In this document: positions 39,523 through 64,000 of the stretch, piece by piece | How positions within the stretch are numbered: position 1 is the first letter of the stretch | Layout: every line of letters starts with the position of its first letter | Assembly (NCBI RefSeq): GCF_007994135.1 | Contig: NZ_VLKF01000001.1 | Location: 1,116,001-1,180,000, forward strand | DNA length: 64,000 nt | Source: Modestobacter roseus | Lineage (GTDB): Bacteria > Actinomycetota > Actinomycetes > Mycobacteriales > Geodermatophilaceae | Reading direction: 5' to 3' | Translations under genes and position numbers: made by a program | The notes under the pieces: model-generated | The model's database searches: none | Seen by the model: only the letters and a program-made list of their open reading frames with translations | What the model was told of the DNA's origin: nothing

Positions 39523-40119
39523 ATCACCGAGCCCCGCATCAACGACCGTATCCGCGTCCCCGAGGTCCGCCTGGTCGGTCCCGAGGGCGAGCAGGTCGGC
39601 GTCGTGTCGATCGGCGAGGCGCTGCGCCTCGCGCAGGACAGCGAGCTCGACCTCGTCGAGGTCGCGCCCATGGCGCGTCCGCCCGTCGTCAAGCTCATGG
39701 ACTACGGCAAGTTCAAGTACGAGACCGCGCAGAAGGCCCGCGAGGCCCGGCGCAACCAGGCGCTCACCGTCATCAAGGAGATGCGGCTGCGCCTGAAGAT
39801 CGACCCGCACGACTACGAGACCAAGAAGGGCCACGTCGAGCGCTTCCTCAAGGGCGGCGACAAGGTCAAGATCACCGTGATGTTCCGCGGTCGCGAGCAG
39901 TCCCGCCCGGAGATGGGCTACAAGCTGCTGCAGCGGCTGGCCGGCGACGTCGCCGACCTCGGGGTGGTGGAGTCCAACCCCAAGCAGGACGGCCGGAACA
40001 TGGTCATGGTGATCGCACCGCACCGGAACCAGGCGGCGACGGACGCGGCGCGGCGGTCCGCCAAGCAGGAGAAGCAGGCGGCCAACGACGCGACCGCGGA
40101 GCAGGCGCCCCCGGCCTGA
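39523..40119 (+). CDS. infC: translation initiation factor IF-3, probable AUC start
   Basis: The 198-residue IF-3 has [27 protein letters not shown] at the N-terminus, the linker [24 protein letters not shown] region ([17 protein letters not shown]) and a C-terminal domain with [24 protein letters not shown] basic tail of about 30 residues is typical of actinobacteria. I place the start at ATC 39523 because AGAGGAGAGG ends just upstream and the family N-terminus begins there. The only canonical alternative, GTG 39481, has no ribosome site and would add 14 unlikely residues. IF-3 discriminates against AUC/AUU, so this implies autogenous control. Confidence 0.92.
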   Translation: MTEPRINDRIRVPEVRLVGPEGEQVGVVSIGEALRLAQDSELDLVEVAPMARPPVVKLMDYGKFKYETAQKAREARRNQALTVIKEMRLRLKIDPHDYETKKGHVERFLKGGDKVKITVMFRGREQSRPEMGYKLLQRLAGDVADLGVVESNPKQDGRNMVMVIAPHRNQAATDAARRSAKQEKQAANDATAEQAPPA

Positions 40120-40202
40120 TTCAGGCCCGGCACGACACCGACGCACCCGCGCCGGGCAGCAGCCGCTGCCCGGCGCCGGGCAGACACGAACAGGACGCAG
40201 AG

Positions 40203-40397
40203 ATGCCGAAGAACAAGACGCACAAGGGCACGGCCAAGCGCATCCGCGTGACGGGCAGCGGGAAGCTGGTGGGTGAGCACACGAACAACCAGCACAAGTT
40301 CGAGGCGAAGTCCTCCTCCCGCAAGCGTCGCATCAGCGGCACCGGGGTGCTGTCCAAGGCCGACACCCCCCGGATGAAGAAGCTCCTCGGTCTCTGA
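40203..40397 (+). CDS. rpmI: 50S ribosomal protein L35
   Basis: This 64-residue basic protein reads PKNKTHKGTAKRIRVTGSGK at the N-terminus and ends RMKKLLGL, as L35 does. It is the second gene of infC-rpmI-rplT, 83 bases after infC. The ATG follows CAGGACGCAGAG. Confidence 0.96.
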   Translation: MPKNKTHKGTAKRIRVTGSGKLVGEHTNNQHKFEAKSSSRKRRISGTGVLSKADTPRMKKLLGL

Positions 40398-40433
40398 CCG
40401 CCCCTTTCCTGACGAGCAGAACGGAGCTCTCAC

Positions 40434-40826
40434 GTGGCACGCGTGAAGCGGGCGGTCAACGCCCAGAAGAAGCGTCGCACGACCCTCGAGGCGGCCAGCG
40501 GCTACCGCGGCCAGCGGTCGCGGCTGTACCGCAAGGCCAAGGAGCAGATCCTCCACTCGGCCACCTACAACTACCGCGACCGCAAGGTCCGCAAGGGTGA
40601 CTTCCGCAAGCTGTGGATCACCCGGATCAACGCGGCGGCGCGCCAGAACGACATGACCTACAACCGGTTCATGCAGGGCCTCAAGCTCGCCGGCATCGAG
40701 CTGGACCGCCGCGTCCTGGCCGAGCTCGCCGTCGCCGAGCCCGCGGCCTTCACGGCACTGGTGGAGTCCGCCCGGGCCGCGCTCGCCGCGAACCCCGAGG
40801 CGACCGGCGCCGCCACCGCTGCCTGA
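40434..40826 (+). CDS. rplT: 50S ribosomal protein L20
   Basis: This 130-residue L20 starts with GTG ([20 protein letters not shown]) and contains [16 protein letters not shown] and [17 protein letters not shown], the rRNA-binding and family signature regions. A 10-residue Ala-rich C-terminal extension is ordinary for actinobacteria. L20 is the candidate repressor of its own operon through the leader. A large hairpin follows at 40851-40894. Confidence 0.96.
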   Translation: MARVKRAVNAQKKRRTTLEAASGYRGQRSRLYRKAKEQILHSATYNYRDRKVRKGDFRKLWITRINAAARQNDMTYNRFMQGLKLAGIELDRRVLAELAVAEPAAFTALVESARAALAANPEATGAATAA

Positions 40827-40850
40827 TCCGCAGCAGCACGAGCACCATCC

Positions 40851-40894
40851 GACGCCGCCGTGCGCGGGTCCCCGGACCCGCACACGGCGGCGTC
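40851..40894. terminator. terminator after rplT
   Basis: GACGCCGCCGTG pairs with CACGGCGGCGTC and, after one mismatch, GCGGGTCC/GGACCCGC closes the helix, giving about 20 pairs with almost no loop. It separates the ribosomal operon from the methyltransferase gene. Confidence 0.8.
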
Positions 40895-40926
40895 GTCGTC
40901 CGTCCGCCCTCGAGAGGACCCGCCCC

Positions 40927-41733
40927 GTGCCCGAACTGCTGACCGAGCGGTCCGCGCGGGTCGCGGCTGCCCGCAAGCTCACCCGCCGCAGCGGCCGGGA
41001 CGACGCCGGCGCCTTCCTGGCCGAGGGGCGGCAGGCGGTCAGCGAGGCGCTGGCCGAGGCCGGTACGGACCCGGACGCCGTCCGCGTGGTGTTCGTTACC
41101 GAGGCTGCCGCGGCCGCGCACCGCGACCTGCTGGCCGCCACCCGGGTGCCGGTGCGGCTGGTCACCGACAAGGCCGCGGCGTCGCTGTCGGAGACGGTCA
41201 CCCCGCAGGGGCTCGTCGCCGTCTGCCGGCTGCGCGACGTGCCCGCCGGAACGCTGGTGACCGACCCGCCGCGCCTGTCCGTGGCGCTCGCCGAGCTGAA
41301 CGACCCGGGCAACGCCGGCACCGTGCTGCGCACCGCCGACGCCTGCGGCGCGGGCACCGTCGTCTTCGGTGCCGGCTCCACCGACCCCTACCACGGCAAG
41401 GTCGTGCGCAGCAGCGCCGGCAGCCTCTTCCACGTCGACGTCGTGCGGAGCGCCCCGCTGGGAGAGCTCGTCGCCGACCTGCAGGCCGCCGGGGTCACCG
41501 TGCTGGCCGCCGACGGCGGGGGAGAGGTGCCCCTGGACGCCGCCGCCGGCGAGGGCCTGCTCGCCGCCCCGGTGCTGTGGCTGTTCGGCAACGAGGCCCG
41601 CGGGCTCGACCCGGCGCTGGCGGCGCTGGCCGACGCCCGGGTGCGGGTGCCGATGCGCGGTCGGGCGGAGAGCCTCAACCTCTCCGTCGCCGCGGCCATC
41701 TGCCTGTACACCACCCAGCTCGCCCAGGGCTGA
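40927..41733 (+). CDS. TrmH/SpoU-family RNA methyltransferase
   Basis: This 268-residue SPOUT enzyme has an N-terminal substrate-binding domain (SARVAAARKLTRRSGRDDAGAFLAEGRQAVSEAL). The three SpoU motifs are LAELNDPGNAGTVLRTADACGAG, LWLFGNEARGLDP and VRVPMRGRAESLNLSVAAAICLY, which form the knotted SAM site. It 2'-O-methylates rRNA or tRNA; placement after rplT is common in actinobacteria and hints at 23S rRNA. The GTG start has GAGAGGACC upstream. Confidence 0.92.
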   Translation: MPELLTERSARVAAARKLTRRSGRDDAGAFLAEGRQAVSEALAEAGTDPDAVRVVFVTEAAAAAHRDLLAATRVPVRLVTDKAAASLSETVTPQGLVAVCRLRDVPAGTLVTDPPRLSVALAELNDPGNAGTVLRTADACGAGTVVFGAGSTDPYHGKVVRSSAGSLFHVDVVRSAPLGELVADLQAAGVTVLAADGGGEVPLDAAAGEGLLAAPVLWLFGNEARGLDPALAALADARVRVPMRGRAESLNLSVAAAICLYTTQLAQG

Positions 41734-41738
41734 GCCGA

Positions 41739-47622
<5,884 letters not shown>

Positions 47623-47630
<8 letters not shown>

Positions 47631-48507
47631 CGAAGGACCCCGTCCTCCTCATCGCTCGCAGGCTCGCGACGAGCCTCGGGACGGGGCCGGCGCCAACCGG
47701 ACCACAGAGCTCTCCGGCACGGTCGCGCTGGTCACCGGGGCCTCGGCGGGCATCGGCCGGCACCTGGCCCAGGGGCTGGCCGCCCGGGGCGCGGCGGTCG
47801 CCGGACTGGCCCGCTCGGCGGACCGGCTGCAGACCGCGATGGACGAGGTCGCCGCGGCCACCGGTGCCCGCACGCTGGCCGTCCCGGCCGACGTGACCGA
47901 CCGCGCGGCGGTCGAGTCCGCCGTCGCCCGGGTCACCGCCGAGCTCGGGCCGGTCGACCTGCTGGTCAACAACGCCGGCCTGATGGACCCCGCCGAGGTG
48001 CCGGTCTGGCAGGCCGACCCCGACGAGTGGTGGCGCGTGGTGGAGAGCCACGTGCGGGGTCCGCTGCTGCTGGTGCACGCCGTCGTCCCGGGCATGGTCG
48101 AGCGGGGCCAGGGCCGGGTGATCGACCTGGGCAGCGGGCTGAGCACCCGCGGCCGGGACCTGTACAGCGCCTACTCGGTGGGGAAGACCGGCCTGATGCG
48201 GCTGACCGAGGTGCTGCACGCCGGGCTGGCCGGCACCGGGGTGCACGCCTTCGACCTCTCGCCCGGGGTGGTCGAGACGGCGATGTCGGTGGCGATGTCG
48301 ATCCACGAGGGCCGCACCGAGTGGACCGACCCGCAGGTCGTCGTCGACCTGGTCGCGGCGATCGCCGCCGGGGAGCTGGACCAGTGGTCGGGCCGGTTCG
48401 TCCGCGCCGGCGCCGACGAGCTGGACACGCTGCGCTCCGTGCAGCCCGAGGGCGACGCCCGGATGCTGCGGCTGCGCCGCTACGGGGACGACGACCCGAC
48501 CGGCTGA
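47623..48507 (+). CDS. short-chain dehydrogenase/reductase (SDR)
   Basis: A classical SDR with the nucleotide motif VTGASAGIGRHLAQ, LVNNAGLMDP, the substrate Ser in LGSGLST and the catalytic YSVGK (Tyr-x3-Lys). The substrate is unknown. The only canonical start before the Rossmann strand is GTG 47623, inside the last codons of pheT, giving 294 residues. The first 28 or so residues (Arg/Pro/Asp-rich) are then encoded by what looks like the pheT terminator. The family would normally begin near TELSGTVALV. The 3' end overlaps the convergent GNAT gene by 28 bases. Confidence 0.8.
47638..47686. terminator. pheT terminator-like hairpin lying inside the SDR frame
   Basis: CCCCGTCC and GGACGGGG are perfect 8-bp outer arms with an inner imperfect stem (CTCATCGC / GCGACGAG). 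The hairpin starts 7 bases after the pheT stop and falls within the only frame that can give the SDR a canonical start. Confidence 0.6.
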
Positions 48508-49118
48508 CCGGTCAGGTCGCGGCGCACCAGCCAGCGGGTGAACCCGGCACTGCGCGCCGAGGTCGTGACCGCGCGCGAGAAGCCGGTCGCCTCGAACATC
48601 GCCGTGGTGCCGACGTAGGCCAGTGAGCCGCTGATCCGGCCGCCGGTCGGGTCGACCGGATACCCCTCCACCGCTGGCGCCCCGTGCACCGCGGCGTGGT
48701 CGACGGCGCCGGCGAGCAGTGCGCGGGCGACCCCGGTGCGCCGGTGGCCCGGCGCGACCACGAAGCAGACGACGCTCCACACCGGCAGCTCGTCGACCAC
48801 CGGAATCGTCCGGGACCGCCGCAACCGGCCCATCTCCTCCCGGGGACCCACCGCGCACCAGCCGACCGGCTCCCCGTCCCGGTAGGCGAGCAGTCCAGGC
48901 GGGACGGGCCCGGCGCACAGCTCACGCAGCCGGTCCGGACGTTGCGCGCCGGTGAGGGCGGTGTTCTCCGCCGACGTCGTCCAGTACGCCAGGCACCAGC
49001 AGGCCGCGGCGTCGGGACGGCGCGGCCCGAGCAGGGTGGCCACGTCCTCGAACCGGTCGGCGGTGGCGGGCTCGATGCGCAGCGCCACCGGGTGCTCGAG
49101 CTGTGGTCCGGAGGTCAT
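48480..49118 (-). CDS. GNAT-family N-acetyltransferase
   Basis: This 212-residue acetyltransferase has the acetyl-CoA P-loop region CFVVAPGHRRTGVARALLAGAVDHA and the preceding strand VGWCAVGPREEMGRLRRS. An N-terminal Cys-rich segment (AAACWCLAYWTTSAENTALTG) is typical of one actinobacterial GNAT group. The substrate is unknown. ATG 49118 is chosen; the open frame upstream has no sign of coding. Its last codons overlap the SDR 3' end on the other strand. Confidence 0.87.
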   Translation of the reverse strand: MTSGPQLEHPVALRIEPATADRFEDVATLLGPRRPDAAACWCLAYWTTSAENTALTGAQRPDRLRELCAGPVPPGLLAYRDGEPVGWCAVGPREEMGRLRRSRTIPVVDELPVWSVVCFVVAPGHRRTGVARALLAGAVDHAAVHGAPAVEGYPVDPTGGRISGSLAYVGTTAMFEATGFSRAVTTSARSAGFTRWLVRRDLTGQPVGSSSP

Positions 49119-49210
49119 GATCGCCGGCCCCTTCCTGCCGGCCCCTCGGCCGACGGGCCCACCGTGCCCGGGAGGTCCGACAGTTCCCGCCCGGGCCGGC
49201 GCGCCGCCGG

Positions 49211-49618
49211 TCAGCCGGCGGTCTCGGCCTCGACGACCCACACGGTGTTGCCGTCCGGGTCGCTCACGCTGAACAGCAGTGGTGCGCCGGGGGCCCGGGT
49301 GGGCGTCGGACCGACGTCCAGGTCGCCGCGGGCCGCCAGCCGGGCGTGCTCGGCGAGCACGTCGGTGCTCTCCACGCCGATCACCCCACCGCCGGGCGTG
49401 CCCTCCATCGGCGGGTTGAGGGCCAGCCGCGCGGTGGAGCCGGGAGGTGCGACCTCCAGCCAACGATGCTCACCGCGCTCGCCGAAGCGGTCGTCGCCGC
49501 GGACCTCGAAACCCAGGACGTCGGTGTAGAAGGCCAGCGCGACGTCCTGGTCGGAGACCGCGAACATCGCGGTCGCGATGGAGGTCAGGGTGGTGGTCGG
49601 AGTCTGCGTCGGTGTCAT
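49211..49618 (-). CDS. VOC-superfamily (glyoxalase/bleomycin resistance-like) protein
   Basis: This 135-residue single VOC domain contains ATAMFAVSDQDVALAFYTDVLGFEVRGDDRFGE, RWLEVAPPGSTARLALNPP and a C-terminal LLFSVSDPDGNTVWVVEAE, the usual paired beta-alpha-beta3 modules. Glu and aromatic metal ligands appear to be retained; substrate unknown. It begins with a Thr/Pro-rich 15-residue lead (MTPTQTPTTTLTSIA). It probably follows the STAS gene on the same strand. Confidence 0.88.
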   Translation of the reverse strand: MTPTQTPTTTLTSIATAMFAVSDQDVALAFYTDVLGFEVRGDDRFGERGEHRWLEVAPPGSTARLALNPPMEGTPGGGVIGVESTDVLAEHARLAARGDLDVGPTPTRAPGAPLLFSVSDPDGNTVWVVEAETAG

Positions 49619-49661
49619 GCAGGTGGGACCGGCGCGACCCGCGCAACTCATCGCCCGGCGC

Positions 49662-50018
49662 TCAGCCGACCTGGGTGAACAGCGGGGAGGCCCCGGTCGC
49701 CTCGACGAGCCGGCGGACGGTGGAGGAGGGGCGGCGCAGCTCCGGGAGCCGGCCGGCGCGGCGGGCCGCCGCCGTCTCACGGACCAGCAGCCGCAGCCCC
49801 CGGCAGTCCAGGAAGGTCGTCCGGGACAGGTCCACCGCCTCAGCGCGGCGCGAGCCGGGCGCCGCCCCGGCGTCCCACGCCTCGACGACGGTGGTGTCCA
49901 CCTCGCCGTGCAGTCGGAGGACCGGGACCCCGCCCTCCTCGACCAGGTCGATCCCGCCGGTCGCCGTCCACTGCTCTGCCTGGGCCGTCTGCGGCTGCGT
50001 CATCTGCGGCTGCGTCAT
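49662..50018 (-). CDS. STAS-domain protein (anti-anti-sigma type) lacking the usual serine
   Basis: This 118-residue protein has a STAS fold with VPVLRLHGEVDTTVVEAWD and AVDLSRTTFLDCRGLRLLVRET. In classical anti-anti-sigma factors the residue after the Asp in this loop is the Ser that an anti-sigma kinase phosphorylates (D-S-x-G-L); here it is Cys (DCRGL). That would make regulation by phosphorylation impossible unless Cys is used differently. ATG 50018 has GGGGAGG upstream. The N-terminus begins with a short repeat (TQPQM/TQPQT). Confidence 0.82.
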   Translation of the reverse strand: MTQPQMTQPQTAQAEQWTATGGIDLVEEGGVPVLRLHGEVDTTVVEAWDAGAAPGSRRAEAVDLSRTTFLDCRGLRLLVRETAAARRAGRLPELRRPSSTVRRLVEATGASPLFTQVG

Positions 50019-50083
50019 CGTGATCGTCCTCCCCTGGCCGGCCTCGACCGCCGGACACCTCGCACTCTGCACCGGGGGTCTGA

Positions 50084-55602
<5,519 letters not shown>

Positions 55603-55670
55603 CGCCGGCCAGCGCCACGCGCGCCGGGTGCAGCTCGCCGCGCTCGCGCCTCCTGGAGAAGCGCGCATGA

Positions 55671-58350
<2,680 letters not shown>

Positions 58351-58354
<4 letters not shown>

Positions 58355-59643
58355 CCTCCGCGCCTTCCGTGATCGACGAGTTGCACCGCCGCGGGCTGAT
58401 CGCCCAGAGCACCGACGAGGACGCCCTCCGCGCCCATCTGGCCGAAGGCCCGGTCACCTACTACTGCGGCTTCGACCCGACCGCGGCGAGCCTGCACGTC
58501 GGTCACCTGATCCAGTTCATGGTGCTGCGCGCCCTGCAGCGGGCCGGGCACCAGCCGATCGTGCTGGTCGGCGGGGCGACCGGGCTGATCGGTGACCCCC
58601 GGCCGTCGGCCGAGCGGCAGCTCAACGACCCGGCGCAGGTGGCCAGCTGGGTGGACGGGATCCGCCGCCGGGTGGCGCCCTTCCTGGACCTGCCCGCTGC
58701 CGAGCACGGGCTGCGGCAGCCGATCTACGTCGACAACCTGGACTGGACGTCGCCGCTGTCGGCGATCGACTTCCTCCGTGACCTCGGCAAGCACTTCCGG
58801 GTCAACCGGATGCTGGCCAAGGAGGCCGTCTCCGCCCGGCTGAACTCCGACGCCGGGATCAGCTACACCGAGTTCAGCTACCAGATCCTGCAGGCCAACG
58901 ACTTCCGGGAGCTGTTCCGGCGGCACGGCTGCACGCTGCAGAGCGGTGGATCCGACCAGTGGGGGAACATCACCGCCGGCACGGACCTGGTGCGGCGCAC
59001 CGAGGGTGCCTCGGCGCACGCCCTGGCCACCCCGCTGATCACCACCTCGGACGGGAAGAAGATCGGCAAGACCGAGGGCGCCACGATCTGGCTGGACCCT
59101 GAGCTCACCAGCCCCTACGCCTTCTTCCAGTACTGGCTCAACCTCGACGACGTCGACGCCCGCGCCTGGCTGCCGCTGTTCTCCGAGCGACCCGTCGAGG
59201 AGGTCGCCGCGCTGCTCGCCGAGTCGGAGGAGCGGCCGGCGTCGCGGGCCCCGCAACGGGCTCTCGCCGAGGAGCTCACCCGGCTGGTGCACGGGCCGCG
59301 GGAGCTGGCGCAGGCCGAGGCCGCCGGCCGGGCACTGTTCGGGCGGGCGGAGCTGACGGAGCTGGACCCGCAGACCCTGGCCGCCGCGCTGACCGAGGCC
59401 GGCGCGGTCGAGATCGACGACCCGGCGGTGTCGGTGGGCACGTTGCTGCAGCAGACAGGCCTGGCGTCCTCGCTGTCCGATGCGCGCCGCACGGTCAAGG
59501 AGGGTGGTGCGTACGTGAACAACGTCCGGGTCACCGACGCCGACGCCGTCCCCGCGGCGGGGGACTGGCTCCCCGGTGGCTGGCTGGTGCTGCGCAAGGG
59601 CAAGCGCTCGATCGCCGGCGTGCACTGCCCGGCGGCCGGGTGA
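58351..59643 (+). CDS. tyrS: tyrosyl-tRNA synthetase
   Basis: The 430-residue class I synthetase has the HIGH-like DPTAASLHVGHLIQ, VGGATGLIGDP, the tyrosine-site YQILQANDF and SGGSDQWGNITAG, and the KMSKS-like DGKKIGKTEGATIW (KIGKT). A C-terminal S4-like RNA-binding domain (LASSLSDARRTVKEGGAYVNNVRVTD) follows. GTG 58351 overlaps the glycosylase stop. A 12-bp-arm hairpin follows at 59675. Confidence 0.95.
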
Positions 59644-59674
59644 CCTGCCGCTCGGCTGACCGGTGTGAACGCCA

Positions 59675-59712
59675 GGTGACGCCCGCGTTCCGGGCAGGTG
59701 GCGGGCGTCACC
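59675..59712 (+). terminator. tyrS terminator
   Basis: GGTGACGCCCGC and GCGGGCGTCACC are perfect 12-bp arms with a 14-base loop, 31 bases past the tyrS stop and just before the rRNA promoter. Confidence 0.75.
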
Positions 59713-60007
59713 ACCCCCGGGTTTGACACCCGCCGCGGGGGCCGCGTAACTTTCTCTCTGCGCCGGGAACGAGCCGCGAGGCCGGGAACGAGCGCCGAGA
59801 GCAAGACAACAAGCCGAAGACGACGGCCGAGAGGCCCGGTTCTCCGCGCGTCCGCTCCTTGAGAACTCAACAGCGTGCCGAAAGTCAGTGCCATATAGTT
59901 AAACCCCCATTCGGCTGGGTCGCCTTCGGGTGGTCTGGTTGGGGATTCCTTTGGTTGATTGACATCGAGAGTGCTAGCTCTCGGTTCTCAGCCGTGGGTT
60001 GAATTCA
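59713..60007 (+). promoter_or_regulatory. rRNA operon promoter and leader
   Basis: A clear sigma-70-type promoter has TTGACA at 59723-59728 and TAACTT at 59747-59752 with an 18-base spacer, so transcription should begin near 59760. The leader contains a boxA-like TTGAGAACTCAACAG (59859-59873). Closer to 16S, CGAGAG-TGCTAG-CTCTCG (about 59966-59983) probably takes part in processing. A second TTGACA at 59959 has no matching -10. There is no protein gene in this stretch. Confidence 0.8.
59859..59873 (+). promoter_or_regulatory. boxA-like antitermination element, 16S leader
   Basis: TTGAGAACTCAACAG matches the TTTGAGAACTCAA motif of actinobacterial rRNA leaders (boxA, the NusB/S10 site). The spacer before 23S carries a sister element at 61931. 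Confidence 0.6.

Positions 60008-64000
<3,993 letters not shown>

Noticed and set aside
59959-59964. Second rRNA promoter from the TTGACA before 16S
   Set aside because: At 16-18 bases downstream there is no -10-like hexamer; the following CGAGAG/CTCTCG stem fits a processing structure better.

Overview
This window comes from a high-GC actinobacterium. The 16S gene at the right end, the crowded GTG/ATG starts with 4-base overlaps, and gene sets such as the DUF3516 helicase, SigE-family sigma factor, ANTAR regulator and argCJBDFRH cluster fit the Geodermatophilaceae (Blastococcus, Modestobacter, Geodermatophilus). That family name is my reading of the 16S and is not a computed placement.

Layout. 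1-4.5 kb: the 3' part of an EF-G-like GTPase, an SLC13 permease and a CPA1 antiporter. 4.5-13.5 kb: small regulator/enzyme units (MarR with an FMN-binding protein, an LLM flavoprotein with a trehalose-synthase-like GH13 enzyme, ArsR with an SRPBCC protein, a GAF-ANTAR regulator, paired TauE/SafE permeases). 13.6-20.3 kb: a DUF3516 helicase, homocysteine methyltransferase, two related membrane proteins, an ArfB-type rescue factor and small membrane proteins. 20.4-22.96 kb: a clearly lower-GC insert with two genes, an OLD/DUF3696-type AAA ATPase and, 3 bases downstream, a zinc-ribbon protein with a PLD-like (MIT_C-like) C-terminus. I think this is the best candidate for an undescribed, probably anti-phage, system.

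23-38.5 kb: nitrogen assimilation split in two blocks. The first is a molybdopterin nitrate reductase with nirB and nirD. The second is narK, a formate/nitrite channel, cyanase and a HemD-like/winged-helix fusion. narK and cynS share an ungapped upstream element of about 71 bp. Between the blocks are a DUF2000/AraC pair, a lipoprotein, a SigE-family sigma factor with a membrane partner, and an unrecognised protein.

38.6-50 kb: a PH-like membrane protein; the infC-rpmI-rplT operon, where infC appears to start with AUC behind a structured leader; an rRNA methyltransferase; a phosphoesterase; a cation exchanger; pheST; then SDR, GNAT, VOC and STAS genes. 50.1-57.7 kb: argC-J-B-D-F-R-H, almost all overlapping, behind an ArgR-like operator that covers the promoter of what looks like a leaderless argC. 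57.7-59.6 kb: a 3-methyladenine glycosylase and tyrS. 59.7-64 kb: an rRNA operon (promoter, boxA-like leader, 16S, a tRNA-free G-rich spacer, and the 5' part of 23S).
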